Below are positions 52,456 through 64,000 of a stretch of DNA of 64,000 bases, piece by piece. How positions within the stretch are numbered: the stretch's first letter is position 1; each line of letters starts with the position of its first letter. This stretch comes from Cladophialophora immunda (lineage: Eukaryota > Ascomycota > Eurotiomycetes > Chaetothyriales > Herpotrichiellaceae), in assembly GCF_000835495.1 (NCBI RefSeq), contig NW_015622541.1, positions 2,976,001 to 3,040,000 on the forward strand, written 5' to 3'. Position numbers and translations under genes: made by a program. Under the pieces are notes generated by a model. The model saw only the letters and a list, made by a program, of their open reading frames with translations, made no database searches and was not told where the DNA came from.

Positions 52456-53974
52456 ATGGCCGTCATGAGCGTGTCGGATTTCTTCCACATGAAATCGCGC
52501 GATTTAGTGATATTCTCCGAATTTGAAGGATGTAAAGCATCTATCATTGAAGTTGACAAGGTTGGGCCACATTTAAGGGCACCCCGTTGGCTGAGTGAAA
52601 TCTAACAATAATGGACAAAGTTAGGGCAACCCAAAGAGTTTCGTTCTAAGGAGGTCAAGTCGCTAGACAAGCAACTAGAGTTTTTCTCGCAACCAACACC
52701 TACGGATACACATAGGGGCTCTTTACACTTACTCTTACACCGATGCACTAGAAAGAAGGCCGAAAAGGCCCCTCTACCCTTCGGAGATCAGAAGACTTTC
52801 GACACGGTGATTGAGAAGTTGAAGCTGCCGACGTGTTATCCTTATGATTACGCGAGGTGGCAGCACATTCCCGCAAGGACGACATTCTTTCGTTCCGGTG
52901 TGGGTGAGTTTGATAACTTGATAAGTGCCTTGAAATGAAATCTGATGGGGCTCAGAGGTGGTCTGTCATACTCCGAAATTCGGCACGACCTGGGCAAGCC
53001 TTGCGCTGTGGTATGACTCTGAAAGTCAGACAACGTCTGCTTTCCTGTCTGTGACTGAAGGCGAAATGGAGGAACTGATGGTGGAGACGGTGAACAGTCT
53101 CAAATTTCTGGCTAGCCATCCGCTCCTGCTGCCCATTGCGCTCTATTGGGTGACCTCTCAGATCCTTCGACGCGACAACCACGACACCCACGTGAATATG
53201 AACACCGTTCAAAAAGACACAGGCTTGTTGAGACAATATTTAAAGGTTGACAGTACGAGAGCATCCAGCACCACCGCCTCCACGACAGAAAAAGGAAACG
53301 CTAAAACTTCACAACAGAAGGCGCCTACTCTGACCGAGATTCACCAAGTTATTGTCGAACAACATGCGCGCCTCACACGTGGTCTCGCTGAATTCACTGA
53401 GGAGCTTGGAGCATCTTGCCTCTCTGCCCTCGATAGCATCGAAAGCATGGAAGAAGACGGGGACGAAGCGAAGAACGACAAGAAAATCTCGACTCTATTG
53501 ATAGACAAGGATGCACATTTCGAGCTGAGGAAGCTCCTCGCCCATACGAAGGTCGGCACCAACTACGAACTACACCACCGCAAGCAGATTCTCAGTCGGG
53601 TAGAGATCCAACAGCAAGTCCTTTACAATCTTATGCAGTCCCGTCTTGGTGACGAAGCTCTCCGCGATAGTTCGGCTATGAAAAGCATAGCTGTGCTAAC
53701 CATGGTGTTTCTACCGGCAACAGCACTAGCCACCATATTCAGCATCGGCGCATTCTTTGGTTCAAGTCCCGCCGATGGACACATTGTAGTTTCAGGGGAA
53801 TTCTGGTTGTTTTGGGCAATAGCCATACCCCTTACGCTTCTGGTCCTGCTAATATACTTCCTCTGGGAGCAGCGAGAGTGGCTCCACAAGCAATGGCATC
53901 GAGAGAAAAGAGAAGACCAGGAAGCCCAAAAAACACCGCCGGCGAAGGGTGATCAGAAAAGAGCTCTCAAATGA
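52456..53974 (+). CDS. CorA-like membrane protein
   Basis: Three exons (52456-52531, 52625-52903, 52956-53974) join to 457 residues. The C-terminal 130 residues have the fungal CorA-like layout: a long helix (LSRVEIQQQVLYNLMQSR), then KSIAVLTMVFLPATALATIF as TM1 and FWLFWAIAIPLTLLVLLIYF as TM2. The middle is a helical stalk. The GMN loop of true magnesium channels is not present; IGAFFGSSP is at that position. This type is common near HET genes in fungi and its function is not established. The first intron, 52532-52624, was preferred because it has a CTAAC branch and TAG acceptor and removes two in-frame TAA codons. The N-terminus is uncertain. Confidence 0.7.
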
Positions 53975-56001
53975 CAGAGGGGTCTATAGATTGGAAGGCA
54001 ATCCAATTCAGGGTGAAGTCTGAATTCCGACGAGGAGATAGTGCACTTGACATTGTTTCGTGAGATGGTGTTGAAAGTCACTGAGTATTTTACAGAAAGG
54101 ATGCAGTGTGAGAGAGATATTGCACTTGAATAATGAACACCGTTCTTCTTTTACCAATTTATGTCACCCCATTGCCTTACCAAAGGGCAAAATACATATC
54201 GGAAAAGCAGTGCACGAAAGGATGTATCCTTGCCCCATATGGACTAGCGTGATCTTTTAGTGAGCCGCCAAAACTCTGCACAAACTACCTACCGAGTACT
54301 CGGTACTCGTACGGTGCATCGTTACAATGTGCGAGATCGAGCTCAATCCCTTAAGGATCCCATTTTGGAGACACTTCTGACGGTTTGAATCATAGGTACA
54401 AGGAGTCTGTGCAGACGACATGGGTCACCGGTGCTTCTCACAACCACAGTGCCAAGTACTCCGTACAGCGTTGACCCTCGTCTCAACAGTAACCCCAAAA
54501 GTCAGATGCTTGCACGGCTTACCTTGTCCTTTCTCAGCTTAAAATGCCTCTGAAGGTGCCGTCGAAGTCGCTGTCCGGAGACAATGCCGGAGCTCTTGAA
54601 TCCGCACTACCAAATCACAATGGATCCCTTCCCGTCTGTATCCTGGACCGCTTGCAATCTTTCTCTGATACTCTTCCAACCAACCTTCTCGGGCAAGAGG
54701 ACAGTAGTATTGCCCCAGCTATGCGCCGAGTGAAGCAGCGCCCAGCCTTACAATCCAGTTCTTGTGTGCCCGTAAGACCGCCAGATTGTCCCCACGGTCT
54801 AGTAACTCTTCCTAGTAGTCTATTACGATAAGCTCTTCCAAGTCGCGGTGAGATTCTTAGAGGTGACCGTAGTTTCCGCCGAATGTCATATAGAATAGTC
54901 GCGAACTTTATAGAGCTTTTAGTACGTCGAGGTCTACAATCCACTTTCCTCTGTTGTCTATCGATACGAGGGTCTGGATAAAGAAAGCTTCTCCATCCTG
55001 GCGGCCGAGACTCCTGAGTGCGATCCAAAAATTGTAATCATTGTGTCGAAGGTGCAGAGACGTGCTCGCAAAGCTGTCTTCTGCCTCTCGTTGGAAATGA
55101 GAGTAGTCGTTGTTGGTCCACAGTTTCCGACATGTAGGAGAGTGTCGAACACTGAGAATTCTCCTTAAACACTCTTAGGAAAATTATGCCTTGCATCGGA
55201 TAGTCTCAGTCAACCACAGCACACCTCATTCTGCCTGCCGAAGCCTTATAGCCTGGTCGTTGTTCGGCGGGGGTCTCAACTTGCATGAAGAACATCTCTA
55301 CAGAAGGGGGCTCGGAGGAGTAACCTGGGATGGAACGGGATAGAATGATAACTTTGACCTGCGAGAGGTCTCTTCTATTCACTTTCTCCGTCTGATCTGC
55401 TCCCTTTCTTTGCCCTTCCATATGGACGTCGCCTTTCAAGTGACGGTCATCCTTCGGCGTCACCACCACCAGCACTACCTCTCCCCTGTCCGAACCCCAT
55501 GTCTATCTAGCCGCCTTTTGAGAATGGGAAACACCATCTTTCTGCTACTGCTGGCCATATAGCTTGCTGAGCCGGTACTTGGCTCTATCTTTCAACCGTG
55601 ATGTCGCGCCTGGTTACCGAATCGGTGGCGCCCTTCTCTTTTTCTGTTCAGTTCTTCGCCTTGCTCGCGCTTTACTCGCTTTCACATGCTTCCTGCTCGT
55701 TGAAGAAGCAGATCTCACCCACGAAATCCATGCCAGATGGTGTTCTCATTGGTGAAGTCAGAAGTACTGTCTAGAGATGTACACTGGGATCAGGTTGACT
55801 CATGTTGTATCGAATTGCATTGTTTCGTATCAAGAGCAAAGAAATCTGGTATCAGGTGTAGATGTGGTTCCTGCCAGTCAAAGCCGGTCCGGCAGGAGTT
55901 ACGCCCAAAGATGCTCGAGAAATGACATCAATTCAATCCGTTGTCCTGCTCAGGCTGACGCGGGAAATTTTCAATCGAGAAAAGAGGCCTCGTTCTGTCG
56001 G
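53975..56001. other. Longest gene-free stretch
   Basis: About 2 kb without a supportable gene. A reverse copy of TACGGAGTAC lies at 54456-54465. An open frame of 95 codons at 54544 and others up to 90 codons show no family similarity. Confidence 0.45.
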
Positions 56002-59000
56002 TCAGCCGCTGAACTTGAACCTTGCCGCCTCCAACCTGCCCAATCCTTCACGTGGCGCCACATTCCGCCGCCGATACGAGTTTGTAAAGTCTTGGAGTAA
56101 CACGCGCACTTTTCGGGCCTCGTTTTGCTGCAGCTTGTCGCTGATGCCTTTCATCAACTTGTTCGCTTCGGCAGGTTTGAGTGTGCCTGCAGGCAAAGCT
56201 TGCAGAGTCCCCTGAACCCATTGAGCTGCCGCTTGAGGTACCAAGTTGAACAAAGACAGGAGAATGCCGGAGGCATCTGGGAAGCAATCCTCGGGAAAGC
56301 TGAACATCATGCCGGTCAAGACTCGGTGCACAAGCTCCTGTCCTGTAGAACCTAGCACTTGCCTCACTGCTGCTTGGACCTCTGGTGGGTTTCCCGCTGT
56401 TGGTTCACCATTAGGCCCGTTGAAATTGGAGATCGGCGGTTGCTCGAACCCAAAATCAAGGAAGTCCCTCAGAAAGTGCAAAGTAGCTTGGATTGGTTCC
56501 AATGATTGCAGCGTCAGGGCCGTCAATGATGCATTGACCATCGGGAGGGCAAGGTTCGAAGTAAGGGCCTTCTGAGGATAGAACCGAACCGCATCAGATG
56601 CCAGGCGGAAGAAATCCTCGATAACGTCGGGAAGCTCGACGGGTTGCAGTTCAGCAAGGATCCTGAAGAAGACTGTGGCTTGCTGGGCAAAGAATCGATA
56701 GACGTTGTCGCTAGTAGCCTCGTCGACGAATTCTGCGCCGTAGGAGAATTCCCGAATGACCGCGTCTGTTGCCCACAGGAAACAGCCTTGTCGCGACGCT
56801 TCAAAGCCCTCGGCAATACTGGTCGCAAGCGTGGGTAGAAGCGGGGCTGTGGCGGTCCGGTAAGATATCACCATCGACCTCCAGCACTTGCACACCCTCT
56901 CCAGAATCGGCATGGATCGGGTGAAGTGCTTTGCAATCTGTGAAAGAGCTGGGAGCACCTCTTGGCAATATTTGACTGCCGGGTTCTCTTCGGATGGTGA
57001 AACATACGGTTGTACCCAGTCGAAAAAGACCGTCATGAGCCCTAAGTAGTCAGCAACAGTCTTCTCAGCACTTTCATCAGTTGCTTGTGCGGCAAGGGCG
57101 ACCACCCTCCTCATGACTGGATCACAGAACATCTTCATCGTCTCATAAACCTTGCCAACTGGTTGTGCCGCAACAACCGCTGCGACTCCTTCGGTCACCT
57201 CTTCTTGGCTTGTCGATTTGAGCTTATCGATAACGCTTTCATAGAAGCTATGGAGCTGCGGAACGTGGTCGCCTAGCAAGCTGTGGCAGTCGGTTCCCAA
57301 GAACTTGAAGGCCAGGGCTGCCGCCTGAACAACTTCCTGGGAGCTGTGACTGAACCCAGAGATGACATAGTTGAGCTGCGCCTCAAGAGTCTCCGGATGT
57401 TGAGAAGTCCATTCGGTATAGCGAGCCAGGGCCATAATGGCTTGGAACTTCAGCTTCTCATGATCTGGCACCGTGGTAAGCAGAGGAATCACTTGTGGAA
57501 GCACTGTATCTTCCTCCGGGCTGACCATTCGGCCCATTGCCCTGAGGCTGAAGAGTGGTGCCTCAAGCTCCTGCCAATGTGGTACGGTTGTACCCGAGAC
57601 CTGTGAGGCATATTTCTGTCCCCAACTCTGAATCAGGGCAAACGATTTCATCAGACACTGTGTGACTCCAATGACCTCACAACAGTCCTTGAGGACATCG
57701 CCCATGTTATGTCGGAAACTGCGGAACTTGTCTTCTGCCTCTCGATCCCCATCGAAAAGGTCCTTCTCATTCCCGTTCTCTGGCGTGGGGAATTCGAGGT
57801 GTTTGATCATGACATCCACGAGTTTCGAATAGAGGTCTGCAAGGGCAGCTCGAGCAGGCATGTATTTTTCGAGGGTGAGGGACTGCTTCAGTTCGTACCA
57901 GAAGATGAACGTGACCGAAATAGCTTCTCGGTCTTTATCGCGTACGCAACATTCGAGAACACATTCGACAAGCTCGCGGAAATCTTCCGGCATGCGTGCA
58001 ATGAGTACAACCCAAGCCTCGCCTGCCTCTGCGAAAAGTCTCGTGATACCTTTCATGAGATCGTTGTCTTCCGTGGAAGCAGCTTCTGCAATCATGGGCC
58101 TCAGCTTGATGATTCGCGGGTAGAGTATTCGAATAACGCTTTGTGATTCGTCGACGTCTCGGGTGTCTCTGAACATAGTGCAAAGGCAATCCACAGCAGC
58201 ATCGAAGGAATCACTGTCTTGGAGAGCGTCGATAATTTCATTCAATAGGGGGGAGTTCACAACGTCGATCGTGGGGATCTCTCGAAGCCATGATGCGATA
58301 CAAGAATACAGGTGAGGATTGTGGGCGGCTTGAGCTAGAAAAAAAAAGAGGATGTCAGCGGTTCCAGTCGGACAAGAAGACAGGCCCTTACTTGATGACT
58401 GTGCGTAGGAGACCAAAAGGTTCAAGACCTGAGCGGCGTTGTCCTCTAGGAGTTCCTTAGTCCGATCGGCAAGTTCCTCTTCCTATATTGCAAATGCTGG
58501 ATTAGACTGTGATCGGTTCCCAGGGTGGTGTTGCGGCAAAGTCGAGCATCAAATGCTGCGTGGTCGAACATACTGAAAGGTTGATCTTGCGGCCTTCTGT
58601 GACTTCTTCTGGTAAGATGCGCAGGAAATCGAGTAGACAGTCTCCGCCGTCACTACTGCTGCCAACAGCTGATCCCACTGTTCTTAAGACGTCTTTCCAC
58701 GTTGTCAACTGTATTGCCAGGATTGCCAGGCACACGCATAATTGCGTCCGAACGGGTCGAGGACCCGAGATATAGAGTTGAAGCAAAGAGAGGAGCGAGT
58801 CTCGAAGAGGAGTGAGGGCGTCGGCTGGCAGCTGATGAAGGTCATAGGTAATCTGAACGTGTCAGTGCTGGATTTGCTAGACGGATCGGTAGTACAGACT
58901 TTTCCCTTCAATGTCGTCGCAGCAAATAGCCTGGCTTCTGCCGGGACGGCTGAATCTTGTAATATCGCATGAGTTGTGTTCCACGCTTCGAGCTGTTGCC

Positions 59001-59173
59001 ACATGAGCACTATTGTCCCTGATGTGTGCGGGTTGGGCACAGACCGATTTTTGAAACTTCTCAAGGAATTCGTGGGCATTGGTTTTCTCTTCTTTGCCGG
59101 CGTTGCTCTGCATAGTCGCCAGAGCCGAAAGGATTGGCGCATAGCCGCTCGCAGGGTTTGCCTTATCGGCCAT
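56002..59173 (-). CDS. mtr10: Nuclear import receptor Mtr10/transportin-3 type (importin beta family)
   Basis: Five exons on the minus strand (59173-59045, 58992-58900, 58852-58574, 58482-58392, 58334-56002) join to 974 residues; yeast Mtr10 is about this length. It imports SR-like mRNA-binding proteins such as Npl3 and helps tRNA return to the nucleus. The N-terminus SALATMQSNAGKEEKTNAHE followed by FLEKFQKS, then EAWNTTHAILQD and AATTLKGKITYDLHQLP, is the importin-beta N-terminal domain. HEAT repeats follow to the end, with blocks such as QLCVCLAILAIQLTTWKDVL and FWYELKQSL. The C-terminus KVRVLLQDFTNSYRRRNVAP is typical. The splice signals were chosen so that the junctions give known family sequence. 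Confidence 0.93.
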
Positions 59174-59622
59174 GGTGGTTGAGGTCGATGAGGGTGATGA
59201 AAATGAGGGGCAGCTTACAGGCGTCTCGGCCAAGCAGCGAAGGGGAATATGTGGTTGTTGTCATCCGGTGAGGAAATGAACAAAGGATTGACGCAGAAGG
59301 AGCAGATATTGATGATAGGCGCCGTCGCAAAGTGTCATGGAAGGAGAGACAGTGAGCGTAAATCGGCAGAAATCAGATGTTTTGGAAATGACCTCAGTTT
59401 CTGATTAGGTTGCGAGCCTTGTTTCCCGCCTCAGCCTTCCTCCGCATTTTGGATTTTCTGTCCTGCGCCAAAACTTCTCTCCTCTAGACCACGAAAGCTC
59501 TCCACCAACATACTCGACAGTTGCGCTCCCTGAGACTGAGAGTGTTAGAGTCCTATGAGCGGCATCTCCACCTGAACAGACGCAGCGCAAAATATACCCT
59601 TGCGGCGCAAAGTGTGCCCACA
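59174..59622. other. Divergent promoter region MTR10 / SmE
   Basis: A 449-bp divergent region between two RNA-related genes. No additional gene recognised. Confidence 0.55.
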
Positions 59623-60011
59623 ATGACTGGACGCGGCGGCGGTGGTGGCCGCAAAACTCTTCTTGCGCCTATCCATTTTATTTTCAGTCTGTTGCAGAAG
59701 CGCTCGACGGTCTCCATCTGGCTCTACGAGAATTTGCGCACGCGCATCGAAGGGAAAATCAGGGTGCGCCCTCTCTTGGACTGTGGCTGGGGATTGTGCG
59801 ACTGACCGCTGAACAGGGCTTCGATGAATTCATGAATCTAGTAATTGATGATGCGGTCGAGGTACAACTAGCTACAAGAGATACCCCAGAAAAGAGAAGG
59901 CAGCTTGGTACGATCTAGCCTGGGCTTCGGTGCGTGTATAGCAGCTGATGACTTTCAGGACAAATCCTATTGAAAGGCGACAATGTCTCGTTGATCCAGT
60001 CGCTGGACTAG
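59623..60011 (+). CDS. sme1: Small nuclear ribonucleoprotein E (SmE)
   Basis: Three exons (59623-59763, 59817-59907, 59959-60011) join to 94 residues, the usual size. SmE is one of the seven Sm proteins forming the ring on U1, U2, U4 and U5 snRNAs. The Sm1 motif includes TLLAPIHFIFSLLQKRSTVS, IWLYENLRTRIEGKIRG and FDEFMNLVIDDAVEV; the Sm2 motif is QILLKGDNVSLIQSLD at the C-terminus. The short Gly-rich N-terminus (MTGRGGGGGRK) precedes the first strand. Introns of 53 and 51 nt interrupt the frame, so no long open frame shows the gene; joining gives a perfect family match. It converges on the folate gene 111 bp downstream. Confidence 0.93.
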
Positions 60012-60122
60012 AATAGACAAGCGTTGGTCTTATTGCAATCATTCAGCACCAAGCGCCAGGCCTATCAGGCATCAACTCGAACGGAAATTAAGCTGTGCCA
60101 GAGGAACGATGCCGTCGGCGCA

Positions 60123-60916
60123 TCACTCGACATCAGCAACTACTATTTGATCGACAATCCAGTCATGCTCGTCCGCGGGAATCGTCTCGCCTGGCGGCAG
60201 TACTTGTTGGCGAAGTGCAATCCCTACTGCAAGAGAGGGATTTAGTTGCAAAGCGGCTGGGAAGATATCGAGGGTCGGCCACTTACCCAAGAGCGGCATC
60301 GGTCGTCCACTTTGGCTCCCGCTGAGTGTGTCTTTGTATTTGGAGAGATAGCGGTCATAGAAGCCTTTGCCATGGCCAAGGCGACGGTGAGACTGATCGA
60401 AGGCCACCGCCGGCATGAATATTAGATCCAGACTAGGAGGGTCTTGTTGGTCTCCCGAAGAGTGGTTCAAGATCCCAATCCCACCAAGAGCATTCCTCCT
60501 GGTTTCGACTGAATCCTTGGAAAGCGACGGAATGCCCCAAGCATCAGGGCTTAACGAGTGAAAATCGTCCTTGTCATGTAGTTGCAGCATGTCCATTACC
60601 TTTGACTTTGGGGCTTCCCCTGCATGAAGATAAGGCACAAAGACACATTTTCCACTGTCGAGGGCATGTAGAACAATATCTCGGGTCGAAGCCTCCCTGC
60701 CAGGCATTGACAGAAATAGGGCCACTGCCTTCGCGTTTTGATAAGCTGGCATTTGCAGTACTTGCTCTGTGATGATGGCCGCTTTCACCATCAGCTAAAG
60801 CTTGGTATCGGTAGTGCGACGCTCCTACATTGTCTTTCTATTTGATTCGAGTCAAGTTTCTTTAGATCGCCTCCGATTCTCTGTCGCAACGCTGCCTTCT
60901 GATCCCTCAGAGCCAT
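60123..60916 (-). CDS. 5-formyltetrahydrofolate cyclo-ligase (MTHFS)
   Basis: Two exons (60916-60829, 60781-60123) join to 248 residues. The enzyme converts 5-formyl-THF to 5,10-methenyl-THF with ATP. The N-terminus MALRDQKAALRQRIGGDL is the expected first helix. Exon 2 contains VALFLSMPGREASTRDIV and CVFVPYL, then DLIFMPAVAFDQSHRRLGHG and KGFYDRYL, the nucleotide-binding R-x-G-x-G-K-G-x-x-D segment. The C-terminus has PADEHDWIVDQIVV, the conserved D-x-x-V-D block. The 47-nt intron was placed with acceptor GAAAG because it alone restores SAIITEQVLQMPAYQ in frame. It acts in cytosol or mitochondria; no transit peptide is clear. Confidence 0.9.
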
Positions 60917-61425
60917 GGTTGTTGTGGTCTGTAGAGCTTGAAGCGACGACCACGACCTCATCGAGCAACGAACCCAAAGTGGCTGCTGCATTCGTGCATC
61001 ATGGGCTTCTAGATCGAGTTCGGGACCAGCTCTTCGTAGTCCTTATGGGAAGATGATATGATTTGTGAATTGCAGGGCTGAAGTGCCGTCATATGGAGAG
61101 CAGCAGTCGGAAAGACACTATTTTTGAAACGTTGGTTCTGACAAACCGCACCAGCCTCAAAACAAGCTCCAGTCCGCATGCAAATCCGCAGCCCGAGACC
61201 CCTGCACATGCGCCTCAGCCTCCGCGTCAACATCCCCAAGGCGAGCAGCCTCAAAGGGTGAGAATCCCAGATTGAAGTGAGACAGATTGTATCAACAACC
61301 AACGACTGCAGACGTCCGCCCACTCTCTCTTTCTTCGTCCCTGTCCGCGGAACACACGACTATCCCTTCCCGTCCTACCTCGACATTCTCGACGCCCTCA
61401 CACAATCCCTCAAAACAATGCCACA
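60917..61425. other. Divergent intergenic region
   Basis: It lies between the folate cyclo-ligase (minus) and ROT1 (plus) and should hold both promoters. Nothing else seen. Confidence 0.55.
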
Positions 61426-62378
61426 ATGATCACCTCGATACAGACTGTCGTTACTCTTTCGCTTGGCCTGGCGGGCCTTGTGAGAGCGCAGTATGATGCT
61501 GCACTCGTGGGCACATGGACGACAAAGTCCAAAAAGGTGGTCACTGGTCCCGTAAGTGTGCTCTCCGTGTCAATGCGTGTGTCGCAGCATCTCGCGTGCG
61601 TTCATATCTCTGACCTGGTACCCAGGGTTTTTATGATCCTGTCGCAGACAAATTAATCGAGCCCGATCTGGCGGGCATTTCCTACTCTTTCACAAGCGAT
61701 GGGTATTATGAAGAAGCATACTATCGAGCAATCTCAAATCGTATGTTTGGACCCCCTCGACCCAATAGATGGAAGACCCTCGATTTTGGCATCTCGAGAC
61801 TCCATCCCTGGGTAAAGAGCAGGCAAAGAGACAATACTAACCACCCTCCTCTAGCAACAACTCCTCAATGCCCCTCCTCTATAATGCAGTGGCAACACGG
61901 CACCTACTCTTTGCCGGGCAACGGCTCGATCGTCCTCACACCCTTCGGCGTCGATGGCCGTCAACTGACATCCGCCCCCTGTTCCTACGACAACGCCGTC
62001 TACATCCGCTACGAGCAACCCGAACTCTTCAAATCTTACCAGGTCCTCACCGATGCCTTCCACAACGTGCCCAGATTGAATCTGTACCAATTTGACGGGA
62101 GCCCAATGCAACCCATGTATTTGATGTACAGCCCGCCCCAGATGCTCCCGACCCAGACGCTCAATCCGACGAGTGCACCGAGCGCGACGGGTAAATCGAG
62201 GGTTAAGCGAACGGATGGAGGAGACGGCGACCAAGAAGTGCTCCAGCCGTTGAACCGAGACTCGCATATCATCAAGCAACAGCCCGCCGATTTCTACAAT
62301 GCTGACAGGTGGTGGTGGGCGGGAGTTGGGTTGACGGCGCTTGGGACGGTGATGTACATGCTACCAACATCCGTGTGA
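61426..62378 (+). CDS. rot1: ROT1-type ER molecular chaperone
   Basis: Three exons (61426-61551, 61626-61740, 61855-62378) join to 254 residues (yeast Rot1 is 256). Rot1 is an essential ER membrane protein that assists protein folding and beta-1,6-glucan/cell wall formation. A signal peptide (residues 1 to about 21) precedes LVGTWTTKSKKVVTGPGFYD, the hallmark start, joined across intron 1. ISYSFTSDGYYEEAYYRAIS, QWQHGTYSLPGNGSI, LTPFGVDGRQL, RYEQPELFKSYQV, LNLYQFDGSPMQPMYLMYSP and PQMLPTQTLNPT follow in family order. The C-terminus WWWAGVGLTALGTVMYMLP is a single membrane anchor. The N-glycosylation site NGS is inside the luminal part. Confidence 0.95.
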
Positions 62379-63119
62379 GGGCAATTTCAGGAGCAAAACA
62401 GAAAAGAGGTCAAAAGAGTTCGTGTCTGTCATTGAGAGGTTTTCGAGGTGTGTAGCCTTCAGGAATGGTGTTCTATAAATGCTTCAAACAAGGATTGTGA
62501 AACAAGGCACGCATTTTCGGACAGGCGTTGGGGGAGCCTTTGTGTGATATTCTGCCTCGAAAAATATGCCATGGGTAAAGTGATCATGAAAATGTAGCGG
62601 GAACCCGGTGGGGGGAGAAACAGGACGGTTAGATCAATGATTGCGAACATGAAATCCTCGTGGCTGGAGGCCACTGTCACATAGAATGGAACGGAAGTCC
62701 GTAATATCAACTTTGCTGTTTTCGCACTTGTGGACCGCACCGTTCAAATCAGATCCAAATCCTTCTGTTCGGGGTCGCGGCACGTAGCCTCCATATATGC
62801 CACCCCTAGTCACTTCTTCGCTACTCCCTTGTCTCTCGTGTAGATTGACTCCGTCTGCTGCTGAGAAAAGACCTGGAAACCAATGCCTTAAGCGTGGTCG
62901 AGAAGCACACCAGGTTTTGACAATTCGTCCTTGTTTGGGGTTGAGATGATGCGGCCGTTGACTTTTCTGTACACATGGAAGAAGCACAATCAGTATAACG
63001 TCCACGAGGAAGGATGTGTGAAGCAAATATCAATTCAACTCCAGCAATACGCCGACTCGGCACCCGCAATTTTTGCTATATTGACGCGACCACGAATTTG
63101 CAGCCAATTCGCCCAGAAA
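62379..63119. other. Convergent intergenic region
   Basis: 3' ends of ROT1 and the GFA-family gene. No gene recognised. Confidence 0.5.
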
Positions 63120-63842
63120 TCAGCGGGATAATTTGGGAGGTGCATCAGAGGGGATCTTGATCCCTGCATTTCGTCCATCAACTTTCCTCAATTTCAGGGC
63201 CTCGACGTCGACGCCTTTCAATGTGCGCACCTAGAACCGGAAACATCAGCATCGCATGTAAGCGACAACAAGAGCGGAGGAGCAAAGAATTGTTTTTTGA
63301 GGGTCGCAGTGGTGATGGGAACCAGGTCAGGACTTGAGAGACGTAAGTCCTTACATTCAACGCCCGATTATCTGCAAAAAAGTTGGGATCGGTGCTCTTC
63401 CCGCCAATGCTCGTCCCGCAGGTCGAGCAGAAAGAATGAGCAATTCTCTCTTTCCCAAAGGTGTAGGTGGTCAATTCATCAAAACCACTGAGCCAGGTGA
63501 TGTTGGACTCCAAGGGGTAGACCATAAGATATCCGTTGATGGCACAAATCGAGCCTGTACACGAGTAAGACAAGTCAGTCTAATGGTAAGAGATCTTTTG
63601 AGCCACGCCTGCAAGGCTTAGATTGGAGTCGACAAGTCGTAGGCTTACAATTGCAGCTGGTTACTGGGCCATCCTCGACCGGAGGGGAGAGCTTCATGGT
63701 GAATCTAGCATCGGTCAATAGGCCGGTGTCTACTTTGAGCACATTCACCTGCACACCTAACTCTGCCACAATGGCATGATCCTTCATATGACTTGGATTT
63801 TGGCTTTGCAGTCGGGCTAATCGGGCTGCCTAGGTCGGACAT
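63120..63842 (-). CDS. GFA/CENP-V family zinc protein
   Basis: Four exons (63842-63757, 63704-63649, 63554-63355, 63230-63120) join to 150 residues. The family is named after glutathione-dependent formaldehyde-activating enzyme and carries two zinc sites in a Mss4-like fold. The ligand pairs are visible once the introns are removed: GSCHCGRV, then TSCNCSICAINGYLMVYP across intron 2, and AHSFCSTCGTSIGGKS. The C-terminal ALNVRTLKGVDVEALKL is typical of fungal members. Most members have no demonstrated formaldehyde activity; the function is not known. The ATG at 63842 was chosen; the frame is open further upstream, but without an ATG. Confidence 0.85.
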
Positions 63843-64000
63843 CGTGCCTTGATGTTTTGCAAACTCGAGCCTTTGTTGGTTGGGCAAGGTTAGCCGGCTC
63901 GAGAAAGTCTTCTTAATGCTGTTCTCGATAGTAGCATTGAAGACTGCATATGACACTGGGCCAACTGCTCAGACCGACTCACCTGAGGCCTCCTGTCGCG

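Noticed and set aside
52603..52611. Two nonsense codons in the CorA-like frame as evidence of repeat-induced point mutation
   Set aside because: An intron with proper branch point and acceptor covers them and keeps the frame, so mutation need not be assumed.

Overview
This is filamentous ascomycete nuclear DNA. The gene content (HET domain, Zn2Cys6 regulator, APC and MFS carriers, fungal transcription-factor-domain proteins), the many 45-125 nt GT-AG introns with CTRAC-like branch points, and single-copy housekeeping genes (ORC6, DBR1, ZPR1, MTR10, ROT1, SmE) all point to Pezizomycotina. Eurotiomycetes/Chaetothyriales is my best guess, from general gene character only. Exon structures were worked out by hand from splice signals, reading phase and family similarity; every multi-exon model given here closes in frame unless stated.

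Layout. 0-7 kb: the 5' part of a 2-oxoglutarate/Fe(II) oxygenase cut by the window edge, then guanine deaminase, an APC permease and a nucleoside hydrolase with an 8-nt micro-exon, together a plausible purine/nucleoside salvage group. 7-12.5 kb: gene-poor, with a hidden three-exon endosulfine (Igo1-type) gene and two decayed remnants (a TPR protein and a metallo-beta-lactamase-fold hydrolase). 12.5-38 kb: mostly housekeeping, namely a membrane alpha/beta hydrolase, an O-methyltransferase, a small secreted protein, ORC6, lariat debranching enzyme DBR1, a short-chain dehydrogenase, a Yap-like bZIP factor, two zinc-cluster-less fungal regulator-domain proteins, an Rpr2-type RNase P/MRP subunit, ZPR1, the Hem25 mitochondrial glycine carrier and a PTC7-like mitochondrial phosphatase.

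38-51 kb: a frameshifted HET-domain gene, then what looks like a dedicated catabolic gene cluster: Zn2Cys6 activator, LigI-like amidohydrolase, DAL5-type MFS carrier, Ldh2-family dehydrogenase, D-2-hydroxyacid dehydrogenase and RraA/HMG-aldolase-like protein. The intergenic regions that should drive the five enzyme/transporter genes carry CCG-N9-CGG dyads, and an identical 18-bp dyad occurs in two of them. I read this as a regulon for uptake and breakdown of a carboxylated substrate ending in pyruvate-type aldol cleavage. It is the most interesting part of the window.

51-64 kb: a tandem-repeat protein, a CorA-like membrane protein, a 2-kb empty stretch, importin MTR10, spliceosomal SmE, 5-formyl-THF cyclo-ligase, ER chaperone ROT1 and a GFA/CENP-V zinc protein. 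I found no rRNA, tRNA, CRISPR array or intact transposon.
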